DNA of 64,000 nucleotides from Pseudomonadaceae bacterium (GCA_024743435.1 JANSWO010000011.1:1-64000), one strand, 5' to 3'; positions 41,011 to 51,868 are shown, counted from the stretch's first letter. The notes: generated from the sequence alone by a model not told the origin. Made by a program: numbers and translations.

Positions 41011-42060
41011 TCAGGCTGCGTCGACGATGTTGCGCAGCTCATCGCAGTAGCGCACACGCTCGTCTCTATCCTTCGATGCGAAACTCACGTTCAGCGCGTT
41101 GACGCCGGCCTCCCGCAATGCCTGTACGCGCTCCCGGACGAAACCCGCATCGCCAATGAGTGAGGCTTTGGCGAGGTAGTCATCCGGGATAGCTTCCTCC
41201 GCGGCCTTCTTCTCGCCGGACAGGTACAGATCCTGAATCTGTCTGGCTTCGTCCGGATACCCGGACAGCCGGAAGATATCGTTGTAGAAGTTCTTCTGGC
41301 GCGCACCCATGCCGCCCACGTACAGGGCGATTTGTGGCCGAGCCATATCACGCATTGCCTCGAGTCCGGTGCCGATGGCGACGGCGCCCCCAGCGAAGAC
41401 TTCCAGCGGCGCCCGGTCCGGATCTCGCTTGGCAAGGCCGGCTTTCAGCGACTCACCCCAGACTGCCTGCACGCCCTCGGCGGTGAGAAACGCAGGCAGC
41501 CAGGCGTCTGCAATCTCCGCCGTCATTTCCACGCTCTTCTTGCCGAGGGATGCAATCGCGATTGGAATATCGTTGCGGACGGGGTGGTTGATGAGCTTCA
41601 GCGCTTTACCCAGACCGGTACCGTGCTCCTGGCCCAGCGGCATCTGGTAGTACTTGCCATCGTGCTTGAGTGGGCCCTCACGCTTCCACACCTGCCGGCA
41701 AATGGAGACGATTTCGCGCAACCGGCTCACGGGGGCTTCGTATTTGACGCCGTGGAAGCCTTCAATGACCTGTGGGCCAGAGGCGCCCAGCCCCAACATG
41801 CAACGGCCATCTGAGAGGTAGTCAATACCAGCGGCGGTCATCGCCAGCAGCGATGGCGTGCGTGAGTAAACCGGCAGAATGCCGGATGCGATGGTTACCC
41901 GCTCGGTATTGGCTGCCAGATAACCCATGGCGCTGGGTGCATCGAACGAGTAGGCCTCGGGCACCCAGGCGACGTCCAGCCCGGCCTTCTCGAGAGCTTG
42001 AACCTCGGAGACGGCATCTTTGAAGTCGGTGGCGTAATTCAGCAAAGTCGATATGCGCAT
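41011..42060 (-). CDS. Luciferase-like (LLM class) flavin/F420-type oxidoreductase
   Basis: A 349-residue TIM-barrel protein of the bacterial-luciferase superfamily: the N-terminal MRISTLLNY, ALEKAGLDVAWVPEAYSFDA, RVTIASGILPVYSRTPSLLA, LGLGASGPQVIEGFHGVKYE, and DIPIAIASLGKKSVEMTAEI. It is of the type often called LLM class F420-dependent oxidoreductase. F420 or FMN use cannot be told from sequence here. The frame is open to 42117, but ATG 42060 follows AAGGAA and starts the barrel correctly. Confidence 0.88.
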   Translation of the reverse strand: MRISTLLNYATDFKDAVSEVQALEKAGLDVAWVPEAYSFDAPSAMGYLAANTERVTIASGILPVYSRTPSLLAMTAAGIDYLSDGRCMLGLGASGPQVIEGFHGVKYEAPVSRLREIVSICRQVWKREGPLKHDGKYYQMPLGQEHGTGLGKALKLINHPVRNDIPIAIASLGKKSVEMTAEIADAWLPAFLTAEGVQAVWGESLKAGLAKRDPDRAPLEVFAGGAVAIGTGLEAMRDMARPQIALYVGGMGARQKNFYNDIFRLSGYPDEARQIQDLYLSGEKKAAEEAIPDDYLAKASLIGDAGFVRERVQALREAGVNALNVSFASKDRDERVRYCDELRNIVDAA

Positions 42061-42273
42061 GGGGTTCCTTTTCAGTGGCCCGGTACAGGCTGTGTGCGGT
42101 GAAAAACTTGCTGTCACGGCGGTTTGCGGCCGCAGCGACCTGGCTGCCCGCTAGCTTACGCCAAGACGCGGCTCAGGAAGAGTCGAAAAGATCGCTGGAG
42201 TATCTGTTGTCGCGTCATGGCAGGTAGTCGCGGCTACCTAAAGCAGGTGTGGAATTGCTGCCTATACTGAGAA

Positions 42274-44586
42274 ATGGACAACTACTCGCCCACTATAACT
42301 CTGCACTCCGACAACGAGTTTTTCTTAACGCTCGACCTGGCAACCGGGCAGGTATGTGATGCAGACGATACGGTGTTTTCACTCAGCGGCTGGCAACCTG
42401 ATGACGTTCTGGGGAGGCATTTTTCCAGCCTGATTCATCCGGATGATCTGGACAGCGTTGCTGCAGCTCTGGCGCTTCTACAGGACAATGGCCACGGACG
42501 CTGGGCGGGGCGGCTGAAGCTCGCCGATGATCACTTCCGTCACTGCGATTTCCGTGCCCGTTGTGGCCGCAGCCGAGCACTTGCCTACATAACCGGCCGT
42601 GACGCCAAGCTTGATCAATCGTTAACCGAGCGCTACTGGCGCTTGCAACGTCTTTGCGACCTCACGCACGACTACTTCATCGTCGCCGACCATGCCGGCA
42701 ATCTGGTGTGGCTCAATCAAGCCGCATCCGAACTCTATGGCGTTGGCGTCGATGAAGCTCGCGGGCTCGCGATTGGCCAGTTCATTGCGCCATCGTGTCG
42801 TGCGATCAGCGATGAGATGGCAGCCCGGATCTTGAACGGTGAATCCGTGGATGCGTATGTCCTTGCCGTGCTGGACAAGGATGGTAACGAGGTCATGGTT
42901 GAGTGCCAGACCGAGTTCGATGACCAGACCCAGTCCTGGTACGTCGTCGAGCGGCATGTCTCCGAACGCATCGAGCGCGAACGCTTGATTGAAGATAGCG
43001 TCCGGCAGCTATCCAAAGCTCGAGCGCAATTGCAGATCGAGAAGCGTGCAGCCGAGGAAGCGCGTGACCTGGCCGAAGCGGCTGCCACCACGCGCAGTCA
43101 GTTCCTTGCCAATATGAGCCACGAGATTCGCACGCCGATGAATGGCGTTATCGGCATGGCGTCGCTGCTGGCTGACACCGCGCTCGACCCGGAGCAGCAT
43201 GCGTTCTGCAGCACCATTCGGGCCAGTGGCGAGTCGTTACTCGCCATCATCAACGAAATCCTGGATTTCTCGAAGATTGACGCAGGCCAACTCGAGTTGG
43301 ACGAGCACCCCTTCGATATCGAAGACTGTGTGGCTGAAGCGATGGACGTTGTCGCCATGCAAGCCTGCAACAAAGGCCTCGAGCTTATCTTTGACTATGT
43401 GCCCAGCGGACCGCTCACGGTGCGTGGCGATAGCCAGAGACTGCGTCAGATTCTGATTAACCTGTTGTCGAATGCGGTCAAGTTTACCCATCACGGGGAT
43501 GTTCTCGTTCGTGTTGAACAAGACCCAACTGCCAAAGACACGCTGTGGTTCAACGTCACCGACGACGGCATCGGGTTGAAGCCCAGCCAGATAGAACACC
43601 TCTTTGATCCGTTTACCCAGGCGGATGCATCGACGACGCGTCGGTACGGCGGCACGGGCCTGGGCCTGTCGATTTGCCGCAGCCTGGTTGAGCGAATGGG
43701 TGGTGATATCAGCGTTACGTCGACGCTCGGCGTCGGCTCCAGTTTCCGCTTTAGCGTTCGGCTGCCGACCAAAGCCGGTGCGACGAGTCTTGATCTGACG
43801 CCGCTTGCCGGCCGTCATGTATTGGCGGTTGATGACAATGAAACGAACCGGCGGGTGTTGTCGGGGATGCTGACGGAAGTGGGCATGACCTGCGACATTG
43901 TCGATACGCCCGAGAAGGCTATTGAGCTTCTGGATGGGGGATCGTTCGATCTCCTGGTATCAGACATGTCCATGCCGGATATGGATGGGGTCAGCATGTT
44001 GAAAGCAATGAGCCTTGCTCATGATTCGCTGCCGCCAGCTGTACTGCTTACCTCCCTGGATCGCGTTGGCATTGATTGGAGCCAGTTTGCTGGCGTGTTG
44101 CGCAAGCCCGTGCGCGCGCGTGACCTGTATCAGACCTTACTGGAAGTCATCGAAGGCGGTGAGCGGATTGGCGCCAGCGTTGCTGAATCGAGCCGGAGTA
44201 GCCGCGGACGTCAAAGCGAGCGTGTGCTGGTCGCTGAAGACAATGCAGTGAACCAGAAGGTGGCGCGCAAGATGCTCGAGAAGCTTGGCTATCGGGTCGA
44301 TATTGCGGCGGATGGCATGCAGGCGCTGGAGAGAATGCAGGCGCAGACCTATCGGCTCGTGTTTATGGATGTTCAGATGCCGCGCCTTGATGGCCTGGAG
44401 GTGACACGCCGAGTGCGCGATGAGTTCGCCGCCCAGCCGCATATCATCGCCATGACCGCCAATGCTTTGGCTGAAGACCGTTCGGAGTGCCTGTCTGCTG
44501 GCATGAATGATTTTGTCGCCAAGCCGGTACGTCTGGATGACGTGCGCGCCGCGCTTGAACGCGCCGGCGAGCTTTTTGCGGACTAA
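42274..44586 (+). CDS. Hybrid sensor histidine kinase with two PAS and two receiver domains
   Basis: A 770-residue protein without membrane helices. Two PAS domains (about 10-105 and 125-230) are followed by a coiled-coil and HisKA with phospho-acceptor His283 in FLANMSHEIRTPMN. The ATPase domain has NLLSNAVKF, DDGIG and GGTGLGLSI. Receiver 1 (about 514-625) has Asp564 in SDMSMPDMDG; receiver 2 (about 650-765) has Asp699 in MDVQMPRLDG. No Hpt or output domain is present. A TATACT at 42263-42268 is close to the ATG and no ribosome site is clear. It ends four bases into the convergent gdh gene. Confidence 0.95.
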   Translation: MDNYSPTITLHSDNEFFLTLDLATGQVCDADDTVFSLSGWQPDDVLGRHFSSLIHPDDLDSVAAALALLQDNGHGRWAGRLKLADDHFRHCDFRARCGRSRALAYITGRDAKLDQSLTERYWRLQRLCDLTHDYFIVADHAGNLVWLNQAASELYGVGVDEARGLAIGQFIAPSCRAISDEMAARILNGESVDAYVLAVLDKDGNEVMVECQTEFDDQTQSWYVVERHVSERIERERLIEDSVRQLSKARAQLQIEKRAAEEARDLAEAAATTRSQFLANMSHEIRTPMNGVIGMASLLADTALDPEQHAFCSTIRASGESLLAIINEILDFSKIDAGQLELDEHPFDIEDCVAEAMDVVAMQACNKGLELIFDYVPSGPLTVRGDSQRLRQILINLLSNAVKFTHHGDVLVRVEQDPTAKDTLWFNVTDDGIGLKPSQIEHLFDPFTQADASTTRRYGGTGLGLSICRSLVERMGGDISVTSTLGVGSSFRFSVRLPTKAGATSLDLTPLAGRHVLAVDDNETNRRVLSGMLTEVGMTCDIVDTPEKAIELLDGGSFDLLVSDMSMPDMDGVSMLKAMSLAHDSLPPAVLLTSLDRVGIDWSQFAGVLRKPVRARDLYQTLLEVIEGGERIGASVAESSRSSRGRQSERVLVAEDNAVNQKVARKMLEKLGYRVDIAADGMQALERMQAQTYRLVFMDVQMPRLDGLEVTRRVRDEFAAQPHIIAMTANALAEDRSECLSAGMNDFVAKPVRLDDVRAALERAGELFAD

Positions 44587-47500
44587 ACCGTTTCCTCGCG
44601 TAGCGGCGCAGTGAGGTCTGTCAGTTTTCTACAGACGAGCGACAGCTGGGAGAAGTGCACAGATGATTCGCGCCGCGCGCCGTCAACCACGCTATGCCAA
44701 CGTCGGCAAATGCCTTTGTGACGTGACAGCCAGGCGTCCGCACTCGGGACATCGCTGCTCGCGGCATTGGCCGCCAACTCGCTGAGTATGGTGACGACAT
44801 CATCGGTTAACAGATCCCGCTCCATCGCCTGCCAATGATTGGTCGCATCGAAGCGTCCCAGTTCATCGGTCAGCCAGTCCAGCTTCAGGTTGCGGCCCAG
44901 TTCCTCGAATAGCGGCAATACTGAATTGGGATCACAGCCCCGGCGACCGGCGGCGTGTTGCAATGGCAGGGCCACGGCCTCGCTGGCAAGGCCAGTAAGG
45001 CGTTCTGCCAGCGGCGTTGGCGCGCCTTGGTCGATCAAGTCTTCAACGCCATGACGCCAGGGTCGTTCGGTACTGACGAGGCCGGCTCGCCTGCTCTGAA
45101 CGCGCCCGACCATGGTCGAAAACTCACTGGCGATACCTGTCGGGGATAGGGCGCCGGCGCGAAAACGCACCAGCCAGCGAACGGCTCGTCGGATCAGTGC
45201 GATCGCATCCAGCTGCATGGTCAGACGCAATTGCTCGGACACCTGGGCGTTACGAATGTCGGCTAGCAGTTCATGCACAGCAAACGTGGTCATGGCGCTC
45301 GCATAGGCGCGAACAATGTCGGCAACAGACGCGCCGGCAAATTCAGAGATGTGGCTGACCAGCGATAGCCCGCCGATGCTGACTAACTCGTTCGCCCACT
45401 GCGTTGCGATGATTTCCCGCGCCAGTCTGTGCTGCGTAACGCTCAGGCGATGGCTGTGGAGCATTGCATCAGGAAACGGTCTGTACAGAACCGCGGCCAT
45501 ATCGTCTTCGGCGGCAAGGTTCACCTGATTCAGTTCGGCTTTGATGAACGTCTTTGTGTACGCCTGCAGTACGGCAAGCTCAGGACGGGTAAGTAGTACG
45601 GGAGCGTCGCTTGCGTCTTCCGGCCAATTGCTGACGCGCGCGAGCAAGGCATCGTCACTCGCTATTCCTTCGAGCTCTCGATCCAGTGACGCCCGCTGTT
45701 CGAGCTGGTGAATGAGTTGCAGATACTCCGCACCTCGAGATTGGCTGTGGCGCTGCGCGAGCGAGAGGCTGCGCACCTGAGCTGCGTTGTTGGCGAGCAC
45801 TCGCTGCGCAACATCATCGGTCATGGATTCCAATAACGCGTTTCGATCGGACTGAGCAAGCGTGCCGCTCGCGACCGGCCCGGCCAGCGCAATCTTGATG
45901 TTCACTTCGTGATCTGAACAGTCAACGCCCGCGGAGTTATCGACGAAGTCGGAGTTGACGGAGCCGCCGAGCAGTGAGAACTCGATGCGCGCCGCCTGAG
46001 TCATACCGAGGTTGCCGCCTTCGCCAAATGCCTTGGCGCGCAGTTCACTCGCTGTGATTCGCAATGAATCGTTCGCGCGGTCGCCGACATCCGCGTCTGT
46101 CTCGGTACTCGCCCGGACGTACGTGCCAATACCGCCATTCCAGATGAGGTCGACATCGCTCTGTAAGAGCTCGCGCAGCAGGGCGTCGGGTGCCCAGGTG
46201 TCATGGCTTAAACCGAAACGCTGCATGGCCTCAGGGCTCAAGGTGACTTCCTTGGCGGAGCGCTCGAGAATGTCTCCGCCTGCTGACATCAGCGAGCGAT
46301 CGTAGTCAGTCCAGCTTGAGCGCGGCATCTCGAACAGGCGCTTGCGCTCGGCGAATGAGGTGGCCGGGTCCGGATCTGGATCGATGAATATATGCAAATG
46401 GTTGAACGCCGCGACCAGCAGTAGCGACTCTGAACTCAAAAGGCCATTGCCGAACACGTCGCCTGACATGTCGCCGATGCCAATAACGCTGATGCTGTCC
46501 TGCTGGACGTCGATATCGCGCTCTGCGAAATGCCGTTGCACAGACACCCAGGCGCCGCGAGCAGTGATGCCCATTTGTTTGTGGTCGTAGCCGTTTGAGC
46601 CACCCGAAGCAAAGGCGTCACCCAACCAGAAATCGTATTCGGCGGAGATCGCATTGGCCTCGTCAGAGAATGTGGCGGTGCCTTTGTCGGCAGCAACAAC
46701 CAGATACGGATCATCATCATCGAGCCGATGAACGTTGTCCGGCGGAATCACTTCGTCACCGGATAGGTTGTCGGTAACGTCCAGCAGGCCGCGAATGAAC
46801 AGTCGGTAGCAAGCCAGGCCTTCCGCCCGTGGATCATCGCCAGGCTTGCGACTGACGAAACCGCCCTTGGCTCCGGTTGGTACGATTACGGCGTTTTTTA
46901 CAACCTGAGCTTTGACTAGCCCGAGTACTTCGGTTCGATAGTCCTCCAGGCGATCGGACCAACGCAGACCGCCACGGGCGACGGCGCCGCCGCGCAGATG
47001 CACGCCTTCCATTCGTGGCGAGCTGACGAAAATCTCGGCGTAGGGCGTAGGCTTGGGAAGATTGCTGATCGCTTTGCCGGCGAACTTCAGCGATAGAAAC
47101 TCTCGTGGTTGCCCGTGCTCATCCATTCGGTAGAAATTTGTTCTGAGCGTTGCACCGATCAGTTCAAACAGTCGCCGCAGCACCCGGTCCTCGTTCAATA
47201 GCGCCACATCATCGAGGGCGGCGAGGACGGTTGCGCCTGCCAGTTCTTCATCGCCGTCCGGATCGCCGAGACGCGCGTGGAAGTAGTCGATGAGTGCGCG
47301 GGTAGCGACAGGCTGGTTGATCAGGCTGGCGCTGATGAACGCCTGGCTGAAGCCAAAACGAATTTGCTTCATGTAGCGGGCATACGCGCGCAACACGGCC
47401 ACTTCGCGCCAGGTTAGTTCGGCGGAAACCACCAGAGTGTTGAAACGGTCGTTGTCGCAGCGCTCCGTCCAGATCGCGCTGAGTGCATCCTGCAGGCGCT

Positions 47501-49463
47501 CGCCGACATGCTCGACGCTGATCGGATTGGGTGCGATCAGATCAAAGTCCCGGACGGCGACCATGCGTCCGTCGCTTCGCTCGAAGCTGAACGGCTGCAC
47601 GGCCCGCACATCGAAGCCAAGGTTTTCAATGATGGGCAGCACTTCGGATAGCAGGCTTAAGTCACCGAGTTGGAAGAGCTTTAGCGACAACACGTTGGAG
47701 GCGGCACCGGGCTGCTGATGCAGTTGGCTGGAGATGAGGCGGTTGTCACCCAGCCGCTCGATGTCGGCAATGTCGTAGATGGCTTCGCTAGGCTGATAGC
47801 GCTCCCGGTAGCTGGACGGTAGCTTCGCGGCGTAGTCGCGAACGAGGTTTCGACCTTGCTGCTCGTCGAACAACGACTCCGCTGCGCGGCGAAGCTCGCC
47901 GACCCAGTCCCTTGTGATCTGGTTGATCGCATCCTGCAGGTTGCTGACGTCGAGCTCACGGGTGGAGCCTGGCTGCAGACGCAAAATGAACTGCAGTCGT
48001 ACCAGTATGGATTCGGAATAGGTTGGGTTGAGTTCGATATCGATGGCGTTGAACTGCCGTTGCAGCTCGCTGATCAGACTCGTACGAACGCTGGTATTGA
48101 AGTCTTCCCGAGGCATGTAGACGAGGCAGGTGGCGAACAGGCCATAGGGATCAAAGCGGGTGAACACCTGGGTGCGACGACGCTCCTGAATGTAGGTCGC
48201 ACCGATGACGTGCTCAAACAGCGTGTCCTCACTGGCTTGGAATAGCTCATCACGAGGCCAGGTAATCAACACTTGCGCGAGTGTTTTGCCGTCAAAACCC
48301 TGAGGATTCAGGGTGGAGCGATTGAGCACGTTGCTGATCTTGCGGCGGATCAGCGGAATCTGGCTGGGGTTCTGCCGGTACACCGGCGAAGTGAACAGGC
48401 CAAAGAAGCCGTGTTCGCCCACGACGCGGCCACCAGCATCGAAAGTCTTGATGCCGATGTAGTCGGGATACGCTGGTCGGTGCACGCGTGAGCGTGTGCC
48501 GGCTTTAGAGAACGACAGCAGGCTGCGATCCAGAAGGAACGCCCGGGTTTCTTCCGTCTGCTCGGCCAGGGGTCGTGGGCTGGCCGATGCACGGTTTCTT
48601 AATACGCCGAGCGATTGGGCCTCGGTTTGTCTGATCACGCCGTCGCCGTAGCTGAACTCGCGATATCCCAGAAAGGTGAAGTTGTCTGTTGCGAGCCAAT
48701 CCAGAAAGGCCAGAGCTTCTTCAATGTCGCTTGCCTCGGCGCCGCTGCTGGCCGTGGTCATCTCGGCGCGACAGCGTGCGAGGGTTTGCTTCATGGCAGC
48801 GAAGTCATCAACCGCGCAGGACACATCGGCGAGAGTGGCCTGCAGCCTGCTGCGCAGACCGCCGTGTTCGCTGACATCAATGCGGTCCATTTCCGCGAGC
48901 ATGACAAGCTCTTGCTTGCCGTCTGCTCGGTTGCGTGAGGCTTTCAGCAACTCGCCAGTAGCGCTGCGTTCGGTTGCAAACACGACGTTGAGAAAGTGAT
49001 GCACCACCAAATCGTTCTGGGACAGTGCCATCAACACCGAATCCACCACGAACGGGCGATCCGGCACCACAATGATCACCATGGTGTGGCGTGATGCCCA
49101 GCCATCGCGGGCTGTCTCGGGGTTGCTGATGTCGATGTTGACCGAGTCGCGCGCGCGCTGGCGAAAGGTAGCCCAGCACGCCCGGGTCATGCCGGCATCA
49201 TTGGCAGCATCGCGCGTATCGAGCTCGCTCGCGGGTGTTTTGCTCCAGAGCATCTCAGAGAATTGGCTGGCGAGCTCCAGCTCACTCGGGTCGAGCCGCC
49301 GGCGCAGATGATCCAGAAGGTAGTTGTGGTGGCGTGAGCCGGGTTCGTCGGTGTTGGCGGAGGCAGCAGGATTGGTCGGCGTATTCTCGGTCAAGGCGTT
49401 GGCTTCCCGCGTCTGAACGATGTCGCTGGAAGCACGGCGCGAGCGTGTCCAGGTAAAACCCAA
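44583..49463 (-). CDS. NAD-specific glutamate dehydrogenase, 180-kDa class
   Basis: A 1626-residue protein, the usual length of this class. It oxidises glutamate to 2-oxoglutarate with NAD. The long N-terminal half (about residues 40-720) has ACT-like parts; the catalytic region has GGLRWSDRLEDYRTEVLGLV and KNAVIVPTGAKGGFVS with the conserved Lys. Then IGDMSGDVFGNGLLSSE is the nucleotide-binding element, followed by FGEGGNLGMTQAARIEF and the C-terminal helical domain. The start is uncertain (TTG at 49461-49463). It is divergent from polB with 92 bases between them. Confidence 0.95.
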   Translation of the reverse strand: MGFTWTRSRRASSDIVQTREANALTENTPTNPAASANTDEPGSRHHNYLLDHLRRRLDPSELELASQFSEMLWSKTPASELDTRDAANDAGMTRACWATFRQRARDSVNIDISNPETARDGWASRHTMVIIVVPDRPFVVDSVLMALSQNDLVVHHFLNVVFATERSATGELLKASRNRADGKQELVMLAEMDRIDVSEHGGLRSRLQATLADVSCAVDDFAAMKQTLARCRAEMTTASSGAEASDIEEALAFLDWLATDNFTFLGYREFSYGDGVIRQTEAQSLGVLRNRASASPRPLAEQTEETRAFLLDRSLLSFSKAGTRSRVHRPAYPDYIGIKTFDAGGRVVGEHGFFGLFTSPVYRQNPSQIPLIRRKISNVLNRSTLNPQGFDGKTLAQVLITWPRDELFQASEDTLFEHVIGATYIQERRRTQVFTRFDPYGLFATCLVYMPREDFNTSVRTSLISELQRQFNAIDIELNPTYSESILVRLQFILRLQPGSTRELDVSNLQDAINQITRDWVGELRRAAESLFDEQQGRNLVRDYAAKLPSSYRERYQPSEAIYDIADIERLGDNRLISSQLHQQPGAASNVLSLKLFQLGDLSLLSEVLPIIENLGFDVRAVQPFSFERSDGRMVAVRDFDLIAPNPISVEHVGERLQDALSAIWTERCDNDRFNTLVVSAELTWREVAVLRAYARYMKQIRFGFSQAFISASLINQPVATRALIDYFHARLGDPDGDEELAGATVLAALDDVALLNEDRVLRRLFELIGATLRTNFYRMDEHGQPREFLSLKFAGKAISNLPKPTPYAEIFVSSPRMEGVHLRGGAVARGGLRWSDRLEDYRTEVLGLVKAQVVKNAVIVPTGAKGGFVSRKPGDDPRAEGLACYRLFIRGLLDVTDNLSGDEVIPPDNVHRLDDDDPYLVVAADKGTATFSDEANAISAEYDFWLGDAFASGGSNGYDHKQMGITARGAWVSVQRHFAERDIDVQQDSISVIGIGDMSGDVFGNGLLSSESLLLVAAFNHLHIFIDPDPDPATSFAERKRLFEMPRSSWTDYDRSLMSAGGDILERSAKEVTLSPEAMQRFGLSHDTWAPDALLRELLQSDVDLIWNGGIGTYVRASTETDADVGDRANDSLRITASELRAKAFGEGGNLGMTQAARIEFSLLGGSVNSDFVDNSAGVDCSDHEVNIKIALAGPVASGTLAQSDRNALLESMTDDVAQRVLANNAAQVRSLSLAQRHSQSRGAEYLQLIHQLEQRASLDRELEGIASDDALLARVSNWPEDASDAPVLLTRPELAVLQAYTKTFIKAELNQVNLAAEDDMAAVLYRPFPDAMLHSHRLSVTQHRLAREIIATQWANELVSIGGLSLVSHISEFAGASVADIVRAYASAMTTFAVHELLADIRNAQVSEQLRLTMQLDAIALIRRAVRWLVRFRAGALSPTGIASEFSTMVGRVQSRRAGLVSTERPWRHGVEDLIDQGAPTPLAERLTGLASEAVALPLQHAAGRRGCDPNSVLPLFEELGRNLKLDWLTDELGRFDATNHWQAMERDLLTDDVVTILSELAANAASSDVPSADAWLSRHKGICRRWHSVVDGARRESSVHFSQLSLVCRKLTDLTAPLREETV

Positions 49464-49555
49464 GTGTAGCCCGGATTGAACCTGGCTATGCGTTTGCCGG
49501 CGTTGGCGCAGACCGTGCCCATTGCGCCGGCAACTGGACGCAGGACAATGCGGTT

Positions 49556-51868
49556 ATGGCTGTGACGGGTTTCATTCTGCAGGCGAGTTACCGTATCTCC
49601 GCGGGGGTGCCGGTGCTGCACCTATATGGACGGCTCGACAACGGCGAGAGTTTTCTGGTGCGCGACTTCCGTCAGCGCCCGCGCTTCTTCATTCGCGCGG
49701 CCGATGCCCAGGCGGCGCTGAATCTTGGTGCCCCGTCGAGCGCCACGCCAATGCGAAGCTTCGCGGGTGAGGCCCTGCGCCAGGTCGAAGTTGGCGTGCC
49801 ACCCGACGTACCTGCTCTACGCGATTCGCTACACGCCTCCGGCCTTGTGACGTTTGAGGCTGATGTTCGATTTGCCCAGACCTTTCTTCTGGATAGGCAG
49901 CTGCGCGGCAGCATTGCTATTGAAGGCCACAGTGCGGCGGCAGAAGGCGTTGATCATTGCTTCGACAATCCAAGACTCGAGCCCGCCAACTGCGACATCG
50001 CGCTGCGCGTGCTGGCGTTTGATATTGAGACTCATCCGGCTGCGGACAAACTACTCGCGATCTCCCTGTATGGGCTAGGCGCGGATGAAGTGTTCATCGT
50101 CGATGCCAGCGGCCGTGAGATGCCCCAACGAGCGATTGCCTGCCGAACCCAGGGCGCCGCGATCACCCGGTTCTGCGAGCGAGTTCGAGAGCTGGATCCC
50201 GACGTATTGACTGGCTGGAACGTGATCGATTTCGATCTGACGGTACTCGCCAGAGTTGCAGCTCGGGAGCGGGTTACGTTCCATCTCGGCCGCGATAGCC
50301 AGGAATTGCGATTGCGCCCGGCGGAAGGCTACTTCGGTAGCTCCCAGGCCACTATCACGGGCCGGCTCGTGCTCGACGGCGTGGATTTGTTGCGCGGCGC
50401 CTTTGTCCGCATGGACAGCTACTCGCTCGATGCGGTCGCCAAAGAAGTGCTGGGTGAGGGCAAAGCGGTTGCGGGCGATGTTAACGACAGGCTTGCGGAG
50501 ATACTGGATAACTACGCGCGCGACCTTCCGGCATTTGCGCTCTATGCGCGTACTGATTCACGGCTCGTGTTGGATATCCTCAGCGAGCTGAAACTGATAC
50601 CGCTTGCGCAGGCGCGCTCGCGGCTGACTGGGATGACGCCGGACAGGGTGTCGGCGAGCATTGCATCGTTCGATTTTCTGTACCTCATGCATCTGCATCA
50701 GCGCCGTCTTGCCGCGCCGTCGCTTGCGCGACCAGCATCACGCGCTCTGCCACAGGCTGGCGGACACGTGCTCGATTCCGTGGTTGGTAACCATCCCAGG
50801 GTTTGGGTGTTCGATTTCAAAAGCCTGTATCCGAGCATTATCCGGACATTCAACATCGACCCGCTGGGTTTTGCTCAGGCGATGCAGGATCCCCAGCTTG
50901 CGAGTGTGCAAACCTCGCAAGGCACACGCTTCGCGCGCGGACCGGCGATCCTGCCGGGGCTGCTGGATGACCTGTTCCCCCAGCGCGAGGCGGCAAAGCA
51001 GCGTGGTGATGCGGTTGCCAGCCAGGCAATCAAGATATTGATGAACTCATTCTACGGAGTGCTCGGCACCTCGGCCTGCCGCTTTGCCAACCCAGCGATT
51101 GCCAACGCCATCACAGGGATGGGTAAGCGTCTGTTGCTGTGGGCGCAGCAGTGGTTTGAAGCACGCGGGCACCAGGTTCTGTATGGCGATACCGACAGCG
51201 TCTTCGTGGCCTCAAATGCGAGCACTGATGAAGCGGCCGTGCGCCAAGCCGAACGCCTTGCGCCGCAATTCAATGATGACCTTGCGAGTTGGCTTACGCA
51301 GCGCTGGCAGGTGGACAGTCAGCTCGAGCTGGAATTCGAGAAACTCTACAGTCAGCTGGTGCTGCCGGCGGTTCGGGGTGGCACAACGGGTGCCCGCAAG
51401 CGTTACGTTGGGTTGCGTAACGGGAGTGTTGAGTTTGTTGGTATGGAGGTTGTCCGCCGGGATTGGACAGCCCTTGCCAGGGACACCCAGCGCCGCTTGT
51501 ATGAGGCGCTGTTCGCTGGCGATCCGGTTGATGAGTATCTGCGTGAGCGGATCGCGCAACTGCGACGGGGTGAACTCGATGATCACCTGATATACCACAA
51601 AGGGCTACGCAAGCCGCTCGACAGCTACGCAACCGGCGGGCCTCCCCACGTTGTCGCTGCGCGTAAGATGACGAGCAAACCCGGCCGGATCATCAGCTAC
51701 GTCATGACAATCGCTGGGCCGGAACCCGTTGAGTCGTTGCAGCATGAACCAGATCGTGAACACTACATTGAACGCCAGGTGCGGCCGATAGCGGAGCCGG
51801 TGCTGCTGGCTCTGAATCTCGATTTTGATCAGGTGATTGGGGATGACACGCAGCTGGGCCTGTTTTAG
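49556..51868 (+). CDS. polB: DNA polymerase II (family B)
   Basis: A 770-residue family-B polymerase, close to the length of E. coli Pol II. The exonuclease motifs are FDIETHP (Asp156, Glu158), LTGWNVIDFDL and YARTDSRLVLD. The polymerase motifs are DFKSLYPSII (from residue 420), KILMNSFYG and YGDTDSVF (from residue 543). The C-terminus TQLGLF is a β-clamp binding motif, as in E. coli Pol II. Role: repair and translesion synthesis. It may be SOS regulated, but I see no clear LexA box. Confidence 0.97.
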   Translation: MAVTGFILQASYRISAGVPVLHLYGRLDNGESFLVRDFRQRPRFFIRAADAQAALNLGAPSSATPMRSFAGEALRQVEVGVPPDVPALRDSLHASGLVTFEADVRFAQTFLLDRQLRGSIAIEGHSAAAEGVDHCFDNPRLEPANCDIALRVLAFDIETHPAADKLLAISLYGLGADEVFIVDASGREMPQRAIACRTQGAAITRFCERVRELDPDVLTGWNVIDFDLTVLARVAARERVTFHLGRDSQELRLRPAEGYFGSSQATITGRLVLDGVDLLRGAFVRMDSYSLDAVAKEVLGEGKAVAGDVNDRLAEILDNYARDLPAFALYARTDSRLVLDILSELKLIPLAQARSRLTGMTPDRVSASIASFDFLYLMHLHQRRLAAPSLARPASRALPQAGGHVLDSVVGNHPRVWVFDFKSLYPSIIRTFNIDPLGFAQAMQDPQLASVQTSQGTRFARGPAILPGLLDDLFPQREAAKQRGDAVASQAIKILMNSFYGVLGTSACRFANPAIANAITGMGKRLLLWAQQWFEARGHQVLYGDTDSVFVASNASTDEAAVRQAERLAPQFNDDLASWLTQRWQVDSQLELEFEKLYSQLVLPAVRGGTTGARKRYVGLRNGSVEFVGMEVVRRDWTALARDTQRRLYEALFAGDPVDEYLRERIAQLRRGELDDHLIYHKGLRKPLDSYATGGPPHVVAARKMTSKPGRIISYVMTIAGPEPVESLQHEPDREHYIERQVRPIAEPVLLALNLDFDQVIGDDTQLGLF

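Noticed and set aside
42263-42276. Promoter with TATACT and leaderless start for the hybrid kinase
   Set aside because: A -10-like hexamer lies six bases before the ATG, but no -35 match is seen; the evidence is too weak to list.
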